64,000 bases of DNA from contig NZ_JACGZW010000014.1 of NCBI RefSeq assembly GCF_014145675.1, positions 1 through 64,000 on the forward strand, in the 5' to 3' direction. The translations under genes and the position numbers were made by a program. The DNA is from Amycolatopsis dendrobii. GTDB lineage: Bacteria > Actinomycetota > Actinomycetes > Mycobacteriales > Pseudonocardiaceae. The notes beneath the pieces were generated by a model, which saw only the letters and a program-made list of their open reading frames with translations, was not told where the DNA came from and ran no database searches. Below, piece after piece: positions 1-8,128 of the stretch (the stretch's first letter is position 1; each line of letters opens with the position of its first letter).

Positions 1-60
1 TGAGAGCTTGGTTCGTGTCCCGGCGGCCGCCCGGTTTCCCTGGCGACTTGAAGAACTTTA
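1..60 (-). promoter_or_regulatory. possible start of an rRNA-operon leader reading out of the window
   Basis: On the minus strand a TAAAGT box (positions 60-55) is followed by an untranslated GC-rich stretch ending in AAGCTCTCA at the window edge. This resembles promoter and leader regions I remember from actinobacterial rRNA operons. No convincing -35 is visible and the rRNA itself is outside the window, so this is only a suggestion. Confidence 0.22.
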
Positions 61-73
61 CACGCCCTCCCAG

Positions 74-134
74 GGCCCGAAACAGGGGGGTCCCTTAACT
101 GCGTTCCCGCAGGTCAGAGCCCCTGTTTCGGGCC
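74..134. repeat. 15-bp perfect inverted repeat downstream of tyrS
   Basis: GGCCCGAAACAGGGG at 74-88 is matched exactly by its reverse complement at 120-134, with a 31-nt spacer. It lies just past the tyrS stop. It could terminate the arg-tyrS transcript, but there is no T-run. It could also pair in the leader of whatever is transcribed leftwards. Confidence 0.5.
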
Positions 135-145
135 GAGGGCGGAGA

Positions 146-1420
146 TCAGCCCCCGACGCGGACGCCGGCGACCGTGCGCTTGCCCTTGCGGACCACGAGC
201 CAGCGGCCGTGGAGGGCGTCGGAAGCCGAGGGCTTCCACTCCTCGTCGGCGATCTTCACGTTGTTCACGTACGCGCCGCCCTCCTTCACGGTCCGCCGCG
301 CCGCGCCCTTGCTGTCCACCAGTCCCCCGGCGAGCAAAAGATCGACGATCGTGGCGTCGCCGGCGGGCTCGACCTGGCCGTTCGGGACCTCGGCCATCGC
401 CGCGTCGAGCGTCGGGCCGTCGAGGTCGGTCAGCTCGGCGCGGCCGAACAGGGCCTGGCTCGCCGCGATGACCTGGCGCGTCTGGTCCTCGCCGTGCACC
501 AGGTTCGTGAACTCCTCGGCCAGCCGCTTCTGCGCGGCGCGCAGGTGCGGGCGTTCCTCGGTGTCCTTCGCCAGCGCGTCGATCTCCTCCCGGTCGAGGA
601 AGGTGAACAGCCGCAGGTAGCGGAGCACGTCGGCGTCGCCGACGTTCACGAAGTACTGGTACCAGGCGTACGGCGAGGTCAGCTCCGGGTCGAGCCACAC
701 GTTGCCGCCGCCGGTGGACTTGCCGAACTTGCGGCCCTCGGCGTCGGTGACCAGCGGCGCGGTCAGCGCATGCGCGGTGCCGCCCTCGACCCGGCGGATC
801 AGGTCCACGCCGCCGACGAGGTTGCCCCACTGGTCCGAACCGCCGACCTGCAGCTTGCAGCCGTGCTTGCGGTACAGCTCCAGGTAGTCCTGCGACTGCA
901 GCAGCAGGTAGCTGAACTCGGTGTAGGACATGCCGTCGCCCTCGAGGCGGCGCTTGACCGTCTCCCGGTTCAGCATCACGTTCACCGAGAAGTGCTTGCC
1001 GACGTCCCGCAGGAACTCCAGCGTGTTCTGCTTCGCGGTCCAATCGAGGTTGTTCTCGACGATCGCGCCGGTCGGCGAATCGTCGAAGTCCACGAACCGC
1101 TCCAGCTGCCCGCGGATCCGCCCGGCCCAGTCGGCGACGACGTCCAGGGTGTTGAGCGTGCGCTCCCCGTTGTCGCGGGGGTCGCCGATCATCCCGGTGG
1201 CACCGCCGGCCAGCACGATCGGCCGGTGCCCGGCGCGCTGGAACCGCTTGAGCATCAGCAGCGGGACGAGGTTGCCGGCGTGCAGGCTGGGCGCGGTCGG
1301 GTCGAAGCCGCAATAGAGCGTGAGCGGGCCGCGGTCGAGTTCTGCGCGCAGGGCGTCGATGTCGGTGGATTGCGCGATCAGGCCGCGCCAGGACAACTCG
1401 TCAAGGATGTGCTCACTCAC
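146..1420 (-). CDS. tyrS: tyrosyl-tRNA synthetase
   Basis: Charges tRNA-Tyr in the cytoplasm. The 424 residues have the class I layout. The HIGH-type motif is HAGN at about 47-50, after CGFDPTAPSL. The KMSKS-type motif is KFGKS at about 231-235. A C-terminal S4-type RNA-binding domain occupies about 355-420. Length is normal for the bacterial TyrS family. GTG is used as start because the conserved N-terminus (MSEHILDELSWRG) begins there. It follows the 3-methyladenine glycosylase gene by 32 bp on the same strand, so it is probably the last gene of the long arginine transcript, though it may have its own promoter. Confidence 0.97.
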   Translation of the reverse strand: MSEHILDELSWRGLIAQSTDIDALRAELDRGPLTLYCGFDPTAPSLHAGNLVPLLMLKRFQRAGHRPIVLAGGATGMIGDPRDNGERTLNTLDVVADWAGRIRGQLERFVDFDDSPTGAIVENNLDWTAKQNTLEFLRDVGKHFSVNVMLNRETVKRRLEGDGMSYTEFSYLLLQSQDYLELYRKHGCKLQVGGSDQWGNLVGGVDLIRRVEGGTAHALTAPLVTDAEGRKFGKSTGGGNVWLDPELTSPYAWYQYFVNVGDADVLRYLRLFTFLDREEIDALAKDTEERPHLRAAQKRLAEEFTNLVHGEDQTRQVIAASQALFGRAELTDLDGPTLDAAMAEVPNGQVEPAGDATIVDLLLAGGLVDSKGAARRTVKEGGAYVNNVKIADEEWKPSASDALHGRWLVVRKGKRTVAGVRVGG

Positions 1421-1452
1421 ACCTGTAGATGATCCCCCACCAGGTCAAACGA

Positions 1453-2082
1453 CTATCCCGCGGGTCGCACCTGCCGGCGTTTCCCGCCGCGGCGGTAGGT
1501 CGAGACGGCTGGTGAGCCGTCGATCCAGAACCGCCACGGCGTGTCCATCGCCATCGCGACGCCGACGCGCGGGCCGGTGCGCACGTTGTCCGCGGGCACG
1601 CGCTCGCCGGCGCGCAGCCGCACCGGCGACCCGGGATCGGTGAGATCGAGACCGTTCTGCTCGCGCGCGAGGCCCAGCACCGAGGTGAGGATGGCCGGGC
1701 CCTTGGCGAGTTCGCCGTTGCCGCGCGCGTTCGGCCGCCGCTTCCGCACGATGTCCGCGCCCTCGACGACCTCGCCGGCGCGCAGCAGCACCGCGCCCGG
1801 CTGGCCGTCCTCCGTGCCGACGACGTTCGCGCAGAAGTGCATGCCGTAGACGAAGTAGACGTAGAGGTGCCCGGCCGGACCCCACATCACCGCGTTGCGC
1901 GGGGTTTTCCCGCGATAACAATGCGAAGCGGGATCGTCGAGCCCGCGATAGGCCTCGACCTCGACGAGCCGCACTCCGATCCGGCCCTCGGGCGCGTCGG
2001 CCTCGAGGACGGCACCGAGCAGCAGCCGAGCCAGGTCGACCGGGTCCAGTGCCAGTTCTTCGCGCCGGAACAACCGGTCCAC
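1453..2082 (-). CDS. mpg: DNA-3-methyladenine glycosylase (AAG/MPG family)
   Basis: Base-excision repair glycosylase of the AAG fold that removes alkylated purines. Visible family features are the catalytic region VEVEAYRG near residue 40, the NAVMWGPAGHLYVYFVYG segment, and the GPAILTSVLG and GPRVGVA C-terminal elements. About 209 residues is typical. Two GTG starts are possible, at 2088 and 2082. I prefer 2082 because AGGGGA then sits about 6 nt upstream, whereas it abuts the 2088 codon. It lies between argH and tyrS on the same strand, an arrangement also known from mycobacteria (mpg-tyrS). Confidence 0.93.
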   Translation of the reverse strand: MDRLFRREELALDPVDLARLLLGAVLEADAPEGRIGVRLVEVEAYRGLDDPASHCYRGKTPRNAVMWGPAGHLYVYFVYGMHFCANVVGTEDGQPGAVLLRAGEVVEGADIVRKRRPNARGNGELAKGPAILTSVLGLAREQNGLDLTDPGSPVRLRAGERVPADNVRTGPRVGVAMAMDTPWRFWIDGSPAVSTYRRGGKRRQVRPAG

Positions 2083-2132
2083 ACGCACTCCCCTCGTCAG
2101 GCCGCCAGCCTAACCAGCGGCCTGCCGGCAGA

Positions 2133-3548
2133 TCACTTCAGCCACTGCCGATGCGCCGCGACGCGCTCGACCAGGCGCTCCCGCTGCTCGGCGACCCGGT
2201 CCGGCGCGGTGCCGCCGCGAGCGTCGCGCGAACGCACCGAACCTTCGACGGTGAGGACCTCGCGCACCGCAGGAGTGAGCGCCGGGTTGATGGCCTGGAA
2301 TTCCTCGTCGGTCAGTTCGTCGAGCCCGGCCCCGCGCGCCTCCGCGACCCGCACGCTCTCCCCCGCCGCCTCGTGCGCGACGCGGAACGGCACGCCCTGG
2401 CGCACCAGCCATTCGGCGATGTCGGTGGCCAGCGTGAACCCGGCCGGAGCCAGTTCGGCGAGCCGGTCGGTGTGGAAGGTGAGGGTGCCGAGCATCCCCG
2501 CGATCGCCGGGAAGAGCAGTTCGAGCTGTTCGACCGAGTCGAAGACCGGTTCCTTGTCCTCTTGCAGGTCGCGGTTGTACGCGAGCGGCTGGGCCTTGAG
2601 CGTGGCGAGCAGGCCGGTGAGGTTGCCGATCAGCCGTCCGGCCTTGCCGCGGGTCAGCTCCGCGACGTCCGGGTTCTTCTTCTGCGGCATGATCGAACTG
2701 CCGGTGGCCCACGCGTCGTCCAGCGTGACGTAGCCGAACTCGGCGGTGTTCCAGATGATCACCTCTTCGGCGATCCGCGACAGGTTCACCGCGAGCATCG
2801 CGACGGCGAACGCGAACTCGGCGACGAAATCGCGCGAGGCGGTGCCGTCGATCGAGTTCTCCACGCTGGTGTCGAAGCCCAGTTCGGCGGCCACCGCTTC
2901 CGGGTCGAGGCCGAGCGACGAACCGGCCAGCGCGCCCGAACCGTACGGCGATTCCGCGGTGCGGGCGTCCCAGTCGCGCAGGCGGGAGACGTCGCGCAGC
3001 AGCGACTGGCCGTGAGCCATCAGGTGGTGCGCGAGCAGAACCGGCTGTGCGTGCTGCAGGTGGGTGCGCCCGGGCAGGATCGCGTCCGGATGCCGGGCCG
3101 CCTGCGACACCAGCGCGTCGATCACGTCGAGCGTGCCCGCGACCACCCGGCGGGCGGCGTCGCGCAGCCACATGCGGAACAGCGTCGCGACCTGGTCGTT
3201 GCGGGAACGGCCTGCCCGCAGCTTGCCGCCCAGCTCGGCGCCGGCGCGTTCGAGCAGACCGCGTTCGAGCGCGGTGTGGACGTCCTCGTCGGCGATCGTC
3301 GGCGTGAACGCGCCGGACGCGACGTCCTGCGCCAGCGTGTCGAGCGCGTCCAGCATCCCGGCCAGTTCCGCTTCGGTGAGCAGCCCCGCCTTGCTCAGCA
3401 CGCGGGCGTGCGCGCGCGATCCGGCGATGTCGTAGGGCGCCAGGCGCCAGTCGAAGTGGGTCGAGGCGCTCAGCGCCGCCATCGCCTCGGCCGGCCCGCT
3501 GGCGAACCGGCCGCCCCACAGCTGCACCGGCTGGTCTTTCCCGCTCAC
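2133..3548 (-). CDS. argH: argininosuccinate lyase
   Basis: Last step of arginine biosynthesis: argininosuccinate to arginine plus fumarate. The 471 residues match the fumarase/aspartase superfamily. The N-terminal LWGGRF motif, the central SRNDQV and GRTHLQHAQP motifs, and the flexible catalytic loop GSSIMPQKKNPD at about 283-294 are all intact. It starts 24 nt after the stop of the argG-like gene and is followed at about 50 nt by mpg, all leftward. Nothing is missing, so this step is functional here even though the upstream argG-like gene is degenerate. Confidence 0.97.
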   Translation of the reverse strand: MSGKDQPVQLWGGRFASGPAEAMAALSASTHFDWRLAPYDIAGSRAHARVLSKAGLLTEAELAGMLDALDTLAQDVASGAFTPTIADEDVHTALERGLLERAGAELGGKLRAGRSRNDQVATLFRMWLRDAARRVVAGTLDVIDALVSQAARHPDAILPGRTHLQHAQPVLLAHHLMAHGQSLLRDVSRLRDWDARTAESPYGSGALAGSSLGLDPEAVAAELGFDTSVENSIDGTASRDFVAEFAFAVAMLAVNLSRIAEEVIIWNTAEFGYVTLDDAWATGSSIMPQKKNPDVAELTRGKAGRLIGNLTGLLATLKAQPLAYNRDLQEDKEPVFDSVEQLELLFPAIAGMLGTLTFHTDRLAELAPAGFTLATDIAEWLVRQGVPFRVAHEAAGESVRVAEARGAGLDELTDEEFQAINPALTPAVREVLTVEGSVRSRDARGGTAPDRVAEQRERLVERVAAHRQWLK

Positions 3549-3572
3549 GTTCTGCCTCTCTCGTCCGGCGTC

Positions 3573-4571
3573 TCAGGACGCCTGGGTGCTCGGATGCTGG
3601 GTGTTTCCCAGCGGAGTCTGCCCGGTCGCGCGACGGTGCCGCCGTCCGACCGGGCGAAGCCGCCTCCCGGGGAGGCCGGCGACGGTCGCGCTGCCCGCGT
3701 GCAGCACCAGCCGCACCTCGCCGGACACGCGCTCCTGCGCCCGCCGGACGAACGCGTCCAGCGGCTCGCGCAGCGGAGAGAACCACAATCCGTCGTGGAC
3801 CAGTTCGGCCCACCGGCGGTCGACGCCGCGTTTGAACCTCGCCAGATCACGGTCGAGCGTGACTGATTCCAGCTCCTGATGCGCGGCGACCAGAACCGCC
3901 GCGCCCGGCGCGTCGTAGCTGTCCGCCAATTCGAACCGGCCGATACCGTGCGCTCCGGCCCGGTGGCCGAGCCGCTGCACCGCCTCGGCCAGGCTGACCG
4001 TCTCGCCGTCGACCGCGACCGGCACGCCCTGCTCGAAGGTGACGACGACCTCGTCCGGCATGCCGAGGTTCACCACCGCGTCCTCGGTACAGCGGTAGCC
4101 CGACGTCGCGGCCCGGCCCCACAAAGTCCGGCTCGTCGACAGATCCTGCCCGGCTCGAACGTCGAGTCCGACGATCTCGATGTCCGGCGCGAGCGTCGCG
4201 ATCATGCTGGACAACGCGTCTCCGCCGCCGTGGGCGACGGCGGACGCGCTCCGGTCCCTCGCGGTCGAGACGAGCCGGCTCGCCAGCAGCGGCCGAGCCA
4301 GCGTTTCGACCAGCGGGCGCCGGTCGAGGATCAGCGCATTCGCTTGCAGCGCAAGCAAACAGTAGCCGTTCGCGAATTCCTCGCGAACGTCCGCGACCAC
4401 GATTTCGGCGGCTCCGCCGGCCGTCGCCTGCTGCCGGAGCGCGCACAAATCGACGTCGCCCGCCCCGAAATCCGCCGCGACCGCGACCACTTCGCTTTGT
4501 CCCGCAAGGAGTTCCAGCGCGGCTGCGGAGCCGTGCCCGCCCGGATAGGCGAGCACGACCCGCCGGGTCAC
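3573..4571 (-). CDS. degenerate argininosuccinate synthase-like protein (probable pseudoenzyme)
   Basis: Occupies the argG slot between argR and argH and aligns along its length with ArgG (for example EEFANGYCLLALQANA, LARPLLASRLV, GAAVLVAAHQELES, LVHDGLWFSPLREPLDAF, GEVRLVLHAGSATV). At 332 residues it is short against about 400. The ATP pyrophosphatase P-loop, normally AYSGGLDTS, reads AYPGGHGSA (about 8-16). After AHG (about 113-115) the nucleotide/citrulline-binding motif CTGKGNDQVRFE is replaced by GGDALSS, and the following segment is shortened. The reading frame is otherwise open. Its GTG start overlaps the argR stop by 4 bp, so it is still translated in the operon. It is unlikely to make argininosuccinate. 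It may be a regulatory paralogue or decaying, with an intact argG elsewhere. Confidence 0.8.
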   Translation of the reverse strand: MTRRVVLAYPGGHGSAAALELLAGQSEVVAVAADFGAGDVDLCALRQQATAGGAAEIVVADVREEFANGYCLLALQANALILDRRPLVETLARPLLASRLVSTARDRSASAVAHGGGDALSSMIATLAPDIEIVGLDVRAGQDLSTSRTLWGRAATSGYRCTEDAVVNLGMPDEVVVTFEQGVPVAVDGETVSLAEAVQRLGHRAGAHGIGRFELADSYDAPGAAVLVAAHQELESVTLDRDLARFKRGVDRRWAELVHDGLWFSPLREPLDAFVRRAQERVSGEVRLVLHAGSATVAGLPGRRLRPVGRRHRRATGQTPLGNTQHPSTQAS

Positions 4572-5068
4572 GGCTCGGTTCCTTCCGCCGAACCTTGGGC
4601 GAGCGCGGTGAACCGCTCGGCGAGGTCTCGTCCGGTGAGCGGTTCGCGCGCGATCACCGCGACTGTGTCGTCGCCCGCGATGGACCCGACGACCTCCTCC
4701 AGCGCGGCCCGGTCGATCGCGCTCGCGAGGAACTGCGCGGCGCCCGGCGGCGTGCGCAGCACGGTGAGGTTGCCCGACGAATCCGCCGACACCAGCAGTT
4801 CGGCGAGCAGCCGGGACAGCCGCGAGGTGCCGCCCTGAACACCGCGAACCGGACTGCCGTCCTCAGGGATGACATAGACCGGCGCGCCCGAGTCGGCCCC
4901 GCGCAGCTTGATCGCGCCGAGTTCGTCGAGGTCGCGCGACAGCGTCGCCTGAGTGACGTCGATCCCCTCGGCGGCGAGCAGCCGCGCGAGCTCCGTCTGG
5001 CTGCGGATGGCCATCGTGGACACCAGCTCGGTGATCCGCGCCTGGCGCCCGACCCGGCTGCTGGTCAT
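4568..5068 (-). CDS. argR: arginine repressor ArgR
   Basis: Arginine-responsive repressor of the operon. The N-terminal winged helix (ARITELVSTMAIRSQTELARLL...VTQATLSRDLDELGAIK) and the C-terminal oligomerisation/arginine-binding domain (SGNLTVLRTPPGAAQFLASAIDR...EEVVGSIAGDDTVAVI) are complete in 166 residues. The ATG at 5068 overlaps the argF stop (ATGA), which fixes the start. A longer upstream extension in the same frame is antisense-like filler. It probably binds the ARG-box palindromes upstream of argC, giving autoregulation. Confidence 0.96.
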   Translation of the reverse strand: MTSSRVGRQARITELVSTMAIRSQTELARLLAAEGIDVTQATLSRDLDELGAIKLRGADSGAPVYVIPEDGSPVRGVQGGTSRLSRLLAELLVSADSSGNLTVLRTPPGAAQFLASAIDRAALEEVVGSIAGDDTVAVIAREPLTGRDLAERFTALAQGSAEGTEP

Positions 5069-5991
5069 CGGCCGTTCTGCCCGAACAGCCAGACCAGCAG
5101 GGCCTTCTGCGCGTGCAGCCGGTTCTCCGCCTCGTCCCAGACCGCGCTGGCCGGGCCGTCGAGCACCTCGTCGGTGATCTCCCAGCCGCGGTGCGCGGGC
5201 AGGCAGTGCAGCACGATCGCCTCGTCCGCGGCGCGCTTCAGCAGCTCGGCGTTGATCTGCAGCGCGCGGAACGGGCCGACCCGGTCGAGACCGTCGTTCT
5301 CCTGGCCCATCGACGTCCAGGTGTCGGTGACCAGCACGTCCGAGCCGTCGACGGCCTCGTGCGCGTCGGTGCAGACGGTCGCGCTGCCGCCGGTTTCGGT
5401 GCCGCGCTGCTTGGCGTCGAGCATCACCTGCTGGTCGGGCTGGAACCCCTCCGGCGACACGACGCGCACGTTCATCCCGGCCGTGGTGCCGCCGAGCAGC
5501 AGCGAATGCGCCATGTTGTTGGCGCCGTCGCCGAGGTAGGTGAGCGTGAGGCCGGCGAGCTTGCCCTTGCGCTCGCGGATGGTCATCAGGTCCGTGAGCA
5601 CCTGGCACGGGTGGAACTCGTCGGTGAGCGCGTTCACGATCGGGATCGACGCGACCGACGCCATCGAGTCGATGCGCTTCTGCGCGAAGGTGCGCCACAC
5701 GACGGCGTCGACGTAACGGGACAGCACGCGCGAGGTGTCCTCGATGGTCTCCTCGCGGCCGAGCTGCATCGAACGGCCGTCGACGATCACCGGATGCCCG
5801 CCGAGCTGGCTGATGCCGACCTCGAACGAGAACCGGGTGCGGGTGGAGTTCTTCTCGAAGATCGCGGCCACCGTGGCGCCGGCGAGTGCCTTCGTGCCGA
5901 GCGGATCGGCCTTCAGCTGGTCGGCCAGGTCGAGCAGAGCGGCCTGCTCGGCGGGGGTGACGTCGTCGTCGCGGAGGAAGTGGCGAGGCAT
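5065..5991 (-). CDS. argF: ornithine carbamoyltransferase
   Basis: Transfers the carbamoyl group to ornithine to give citrulline. The carbamoyl-phosphate loop STRTR at about 49-53, the ornithine-side motif DTWTSMGQE and the C-terminal HCLPAHRG loop are all present, as in catalytic OTCases. 308 residues is the usual length. The ATG at 5991 overlaps the argD stop by 4 bp (ATGA) and its own stop overlaps the argR start, so it is translationally coupled on both sides. Confidence 0.97.
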   Translation of the reverse strand: MPRHFLRDDDVTPAEQAALLDLADQLKADPLGTKALAGATVAAIFEKNSTRTRFSFEVGISQLGGHPVIVDGRSMQLGREETIEDTSRVLSRYVDAVVWRTFAQKRIDSMASVASIPIVNALTDEFHPCQVLTDLMTIRERKGKLAGLTLTYLGDGANNMAHSLLLGGTTAGMNVRVVSPEGFQPDQQVMLDAKQRGTETGGSATVCTDAHEAVDGSDVLVTDTWTSMGQENDGLDRVGPFRALQINAELLKRAADEAIVLHCLPAHRGWEITDEVLDGPASAVWDEAENRLHAQKALLVWLFGQNGR

Positions 5992-7196
5992 CAGTCGGAT
6001 TCCTTCGTGGTGGTGGAGTCGAGCGCGCCCGGGAGGGCGGCGAGGAAGCCGTGCGCCTGCTGCTCGTCGAGCACGAGCGGCGGGGCGAGCCGGACCGTGT
6101 CCGGGGCGACCGGGTTGACGAGGTATCCCGCCTCCTGCGCGGCCTTCGCGACCGCCGCGGAAACCGGTTTCCGGAGGCCGATGCCGAGCAGCAGCCCCGC
6201 GCCGCGGACCCCGGACACGAGCGGGTGCCCGAGCGCCTCGGCTCCCGCGGCGAGGTCCTTGCCGAGCGCGGAGACGTGGTCGAGCAGGTCGTCCCGGACG
6301 ATCGTGCGCAGTACGGCCAGCCCGGCCGCGCAGCACACCGGGTTGCCGCCGAAGGTCGTGCCGTGCTGGCCCGGCTTCAGCAGGTCGCCCGCCGCGCCGA
6401 CGCCGATCACCGCGCCGAGCGGAAGCCCGCCGCCGAGGCCCTTCGCGAGCGTGATCACGTCCGGCACGATCCCGGCCTGCTGGAAGCCGAACCAGGTGCC
6501 GAGCCTGCCGATCCCGGTCTGCACCTCGTCGAGCACGAGCAGCGCGCCGGCGGCCTTGGTGATCTCGCGCGCCGCGTGCAGGTAGCCGTCCGGAGCCGGG
6601 ATCACCCCGGCTTCGCCGAGCACCGGCTCCAGGAAGACCGCGGCGGTCTCGCCGTCCACGGCGGCCCGCAACGCTTCGACGTCGCCGTAGGGAACATGCG
6701 TGACGCCAGGAACCAACGGCTCGAACGCCTCGCGCTTCGACGGCTGCCCGGTGAGCGACAGCGCGCCCATGGTGCGGCCGTGGAACGCGCCCTCGGCCGC
6801 GACGATCTTGCTGCGGCCGGTGAGCCGGGTGATCTTCAGCGCGGCCTCGTTCGCCTCCGCGCCGGAGTTGACGAACAGGACTTTTCCTTGCCCGTTCAGG
6901 CCCGCGACGTCGAGCAGCGTTTCGGCGAGTTCGACCGCGACCGGGTTCACGTACAGGTTCGACGTGTGCCCCAGCTTCGAAATCTGCTCGGTGACCGCGC
7001 GCACCACCTCCGGGTGCGCGTGGCCGAGCGCGTTCACCGCGATGCCGCCGACGAGGTCGACGTACTCGGCGCCGTCCGCGTCCCACACTCGCGCGCCTTC
7101 GCCGCGCACCAGAGTCAGGCCGGGGGTTCCGTAGTTGTCCATGACGGCCGACTGCCAGTGCTGCTGGCCGTCCGCATTGGACTTGAGGGTAGTCAC
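5991..7196 (-). CDS. argD: acetylornithine aminotransferase
   Basis: PLP-dependent class III aminotransferase converting N-acetylglutamate semialdehyde to N-acetylornithine. The motif LDEVQTGIGRLG (Asp about 223) and the PLP lysine in TLAKGLGGGLP (Lys about 252) are intact. 401 residues is normal. The start is GTG at 7196, which overlaps the argB stop as GTGA. In-frame sequence further upstream is antisense to argB and is not used. Confidence 0.97.
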   Translation of the reverse strand: MTTLKSNADGQQHWQSAVMDNYGTPGLTLVRGEGARVWDADGAEYVDLVGGIAVNALGHAHPEVVRAVTEQISKLGHTSNLYVNPVAVELAETLLDVAGLNGQGKVLFVNSGAEANEAALKITRLTGRSKIVAAEGAFHGRTMGALSLTGQPSKREAFEPLVPGVTHVPYGDVEALRAAVDGETAAVFLEPVLGEAGVIPAPDGYLHAAREITKAAGALLVLDEVQTGIGRLGTWFGFQQAGIVPDVITLAKGLGGGLPLGAVIGVGAAGDLLKPGQHGTTFGGNPVCCAAGLAVLRTIVRDDLLDHVSALGKDLAAGAEALGHPLVSGVRGAGLLLGIGLRKPVSAAVAKAAQEAGYLVNPVAPDTVRLAPPLVLDEQQAHGFLAALPGALDSTTTKESD

Positions 7197-8128
7197 GCGT
7201 GCTCCGTTCCGGGAGGCGCTGCCTCGGGCAGCACCATGGTGCCGATGCCGCGCGAGGTGAAGACCTCGAGCAGCACCGAATGGGCGAGCCTGCCGTCGAT
7301 GACGTGGGCGCCGCGCACGCCTCCGCGCACCGCGCGCACGCACGCCTCCATCTTCGGGATCATGCCGTTGGCCAGGCCGGGCAGCATGCGTTCGAGACGG
7401 TCGACGGGGATCCGGTCGATCAGCGACGACCGGTCCGGCCAGTTGGCGTAAAGGCCTTCGACGTCGGTGAGCACGACGAGCTTTTCCGCGCCGAGCGCCG
7501 CGGCGAGCGCGCCCGCGGCGGTGTCGGCGTTGACGTTGTGCACCACGCCGTCGACGTCGGGGGCCACCGTGGACACCACCGGGATGCGCCCGGCGTTCAC
7601 GATGTCGAGCACCGCGTCCGGGTTCACCGCGGCGACCTCGCCCACGAGGCCGATGTCCACCTGCTCACCGTCCACAGTGGCCTGTTTGCGCTCGGCGGTG
7701 AACAGCCGCGCGTCCTCGCCGGAAATGCCGACCGCGTACGGGCCGTGCGCGTTGATCAGGCCGACCAGCTCGCGGCTCACCTGCCCGACCAGCACCATGC
7801 GCACTATGTCCATGGTTTCCGGCGTGGTGACGCGCAGCCCGCCCTTGAACTCCCCCGGCACGCCGAGCCGGGACAGCATCGCGCTGATCTGCGGGCCGCC
7901 GCCGTGCACGACCACCGGGTGCAGCCCGGCCAGCCGCAGGAACACCATGTCCTCGGCGAACGCGGCCTTCAGCTGATCGTCGATCATCGCGTTGCCGCCG
8001 TACTTGACCACGACGGTCGCGCCGTTGAACCGTTGCAGCCACGGCAGCGCTTCGATCAGCACCCCGGCCTTTTCGGCCGCGCTGGCGAGCCGTTCGTCCG
8101 CGGAGACGAGCCTTCCGGTATCGGTCAT
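7193..8128 (-). CDS. argB: acetylglutamate kinase
   Basis: Phosphorylates N-acetylglutamate, the committed step in the cyclic arginine pathway. Amino-acid kinase fold with VVVKYGGNAM near residue 40, VVVHGGGPQI, and VVLTDVEGLY plus GGMIPKMEA-type motifs (here NGMIPKMEACVRAV). 311 residues. The N-terminal extension before VVVKYGG suits the arginine-inhibited hexameric class; that is inferred from length only. It overlaps argJ and argD by 4 bp each. Confidence 0.97.
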   Translation of the reverse strand: MTDTGRLVSADERLASAAEKAGVLIEALPWLQRFNGATVVVKYGGNAMIDDQLKAAFAEDMVFLRLAGLHPVVVHGGGPQISAMLSRLGVPGEFKGGLRVTTPETMDIVRMVLVGQVSRELVGLINAHGPYAVGISGEDARLFTAERKQATVDGEQVDIGLVGEVAAVNPDAVLDIVNAGRIPVVSTVAPDVDGVVHNVNADTAAGALAAALGAEKLVVLTDVEGLYANWPDRSSLIDRIPVDRLERMLPGLANGMIPKMEACVRAVRGGVRGAHVIDGRLAHSVLLEVFTSRGIGTMVLPEAAPPGTEHA

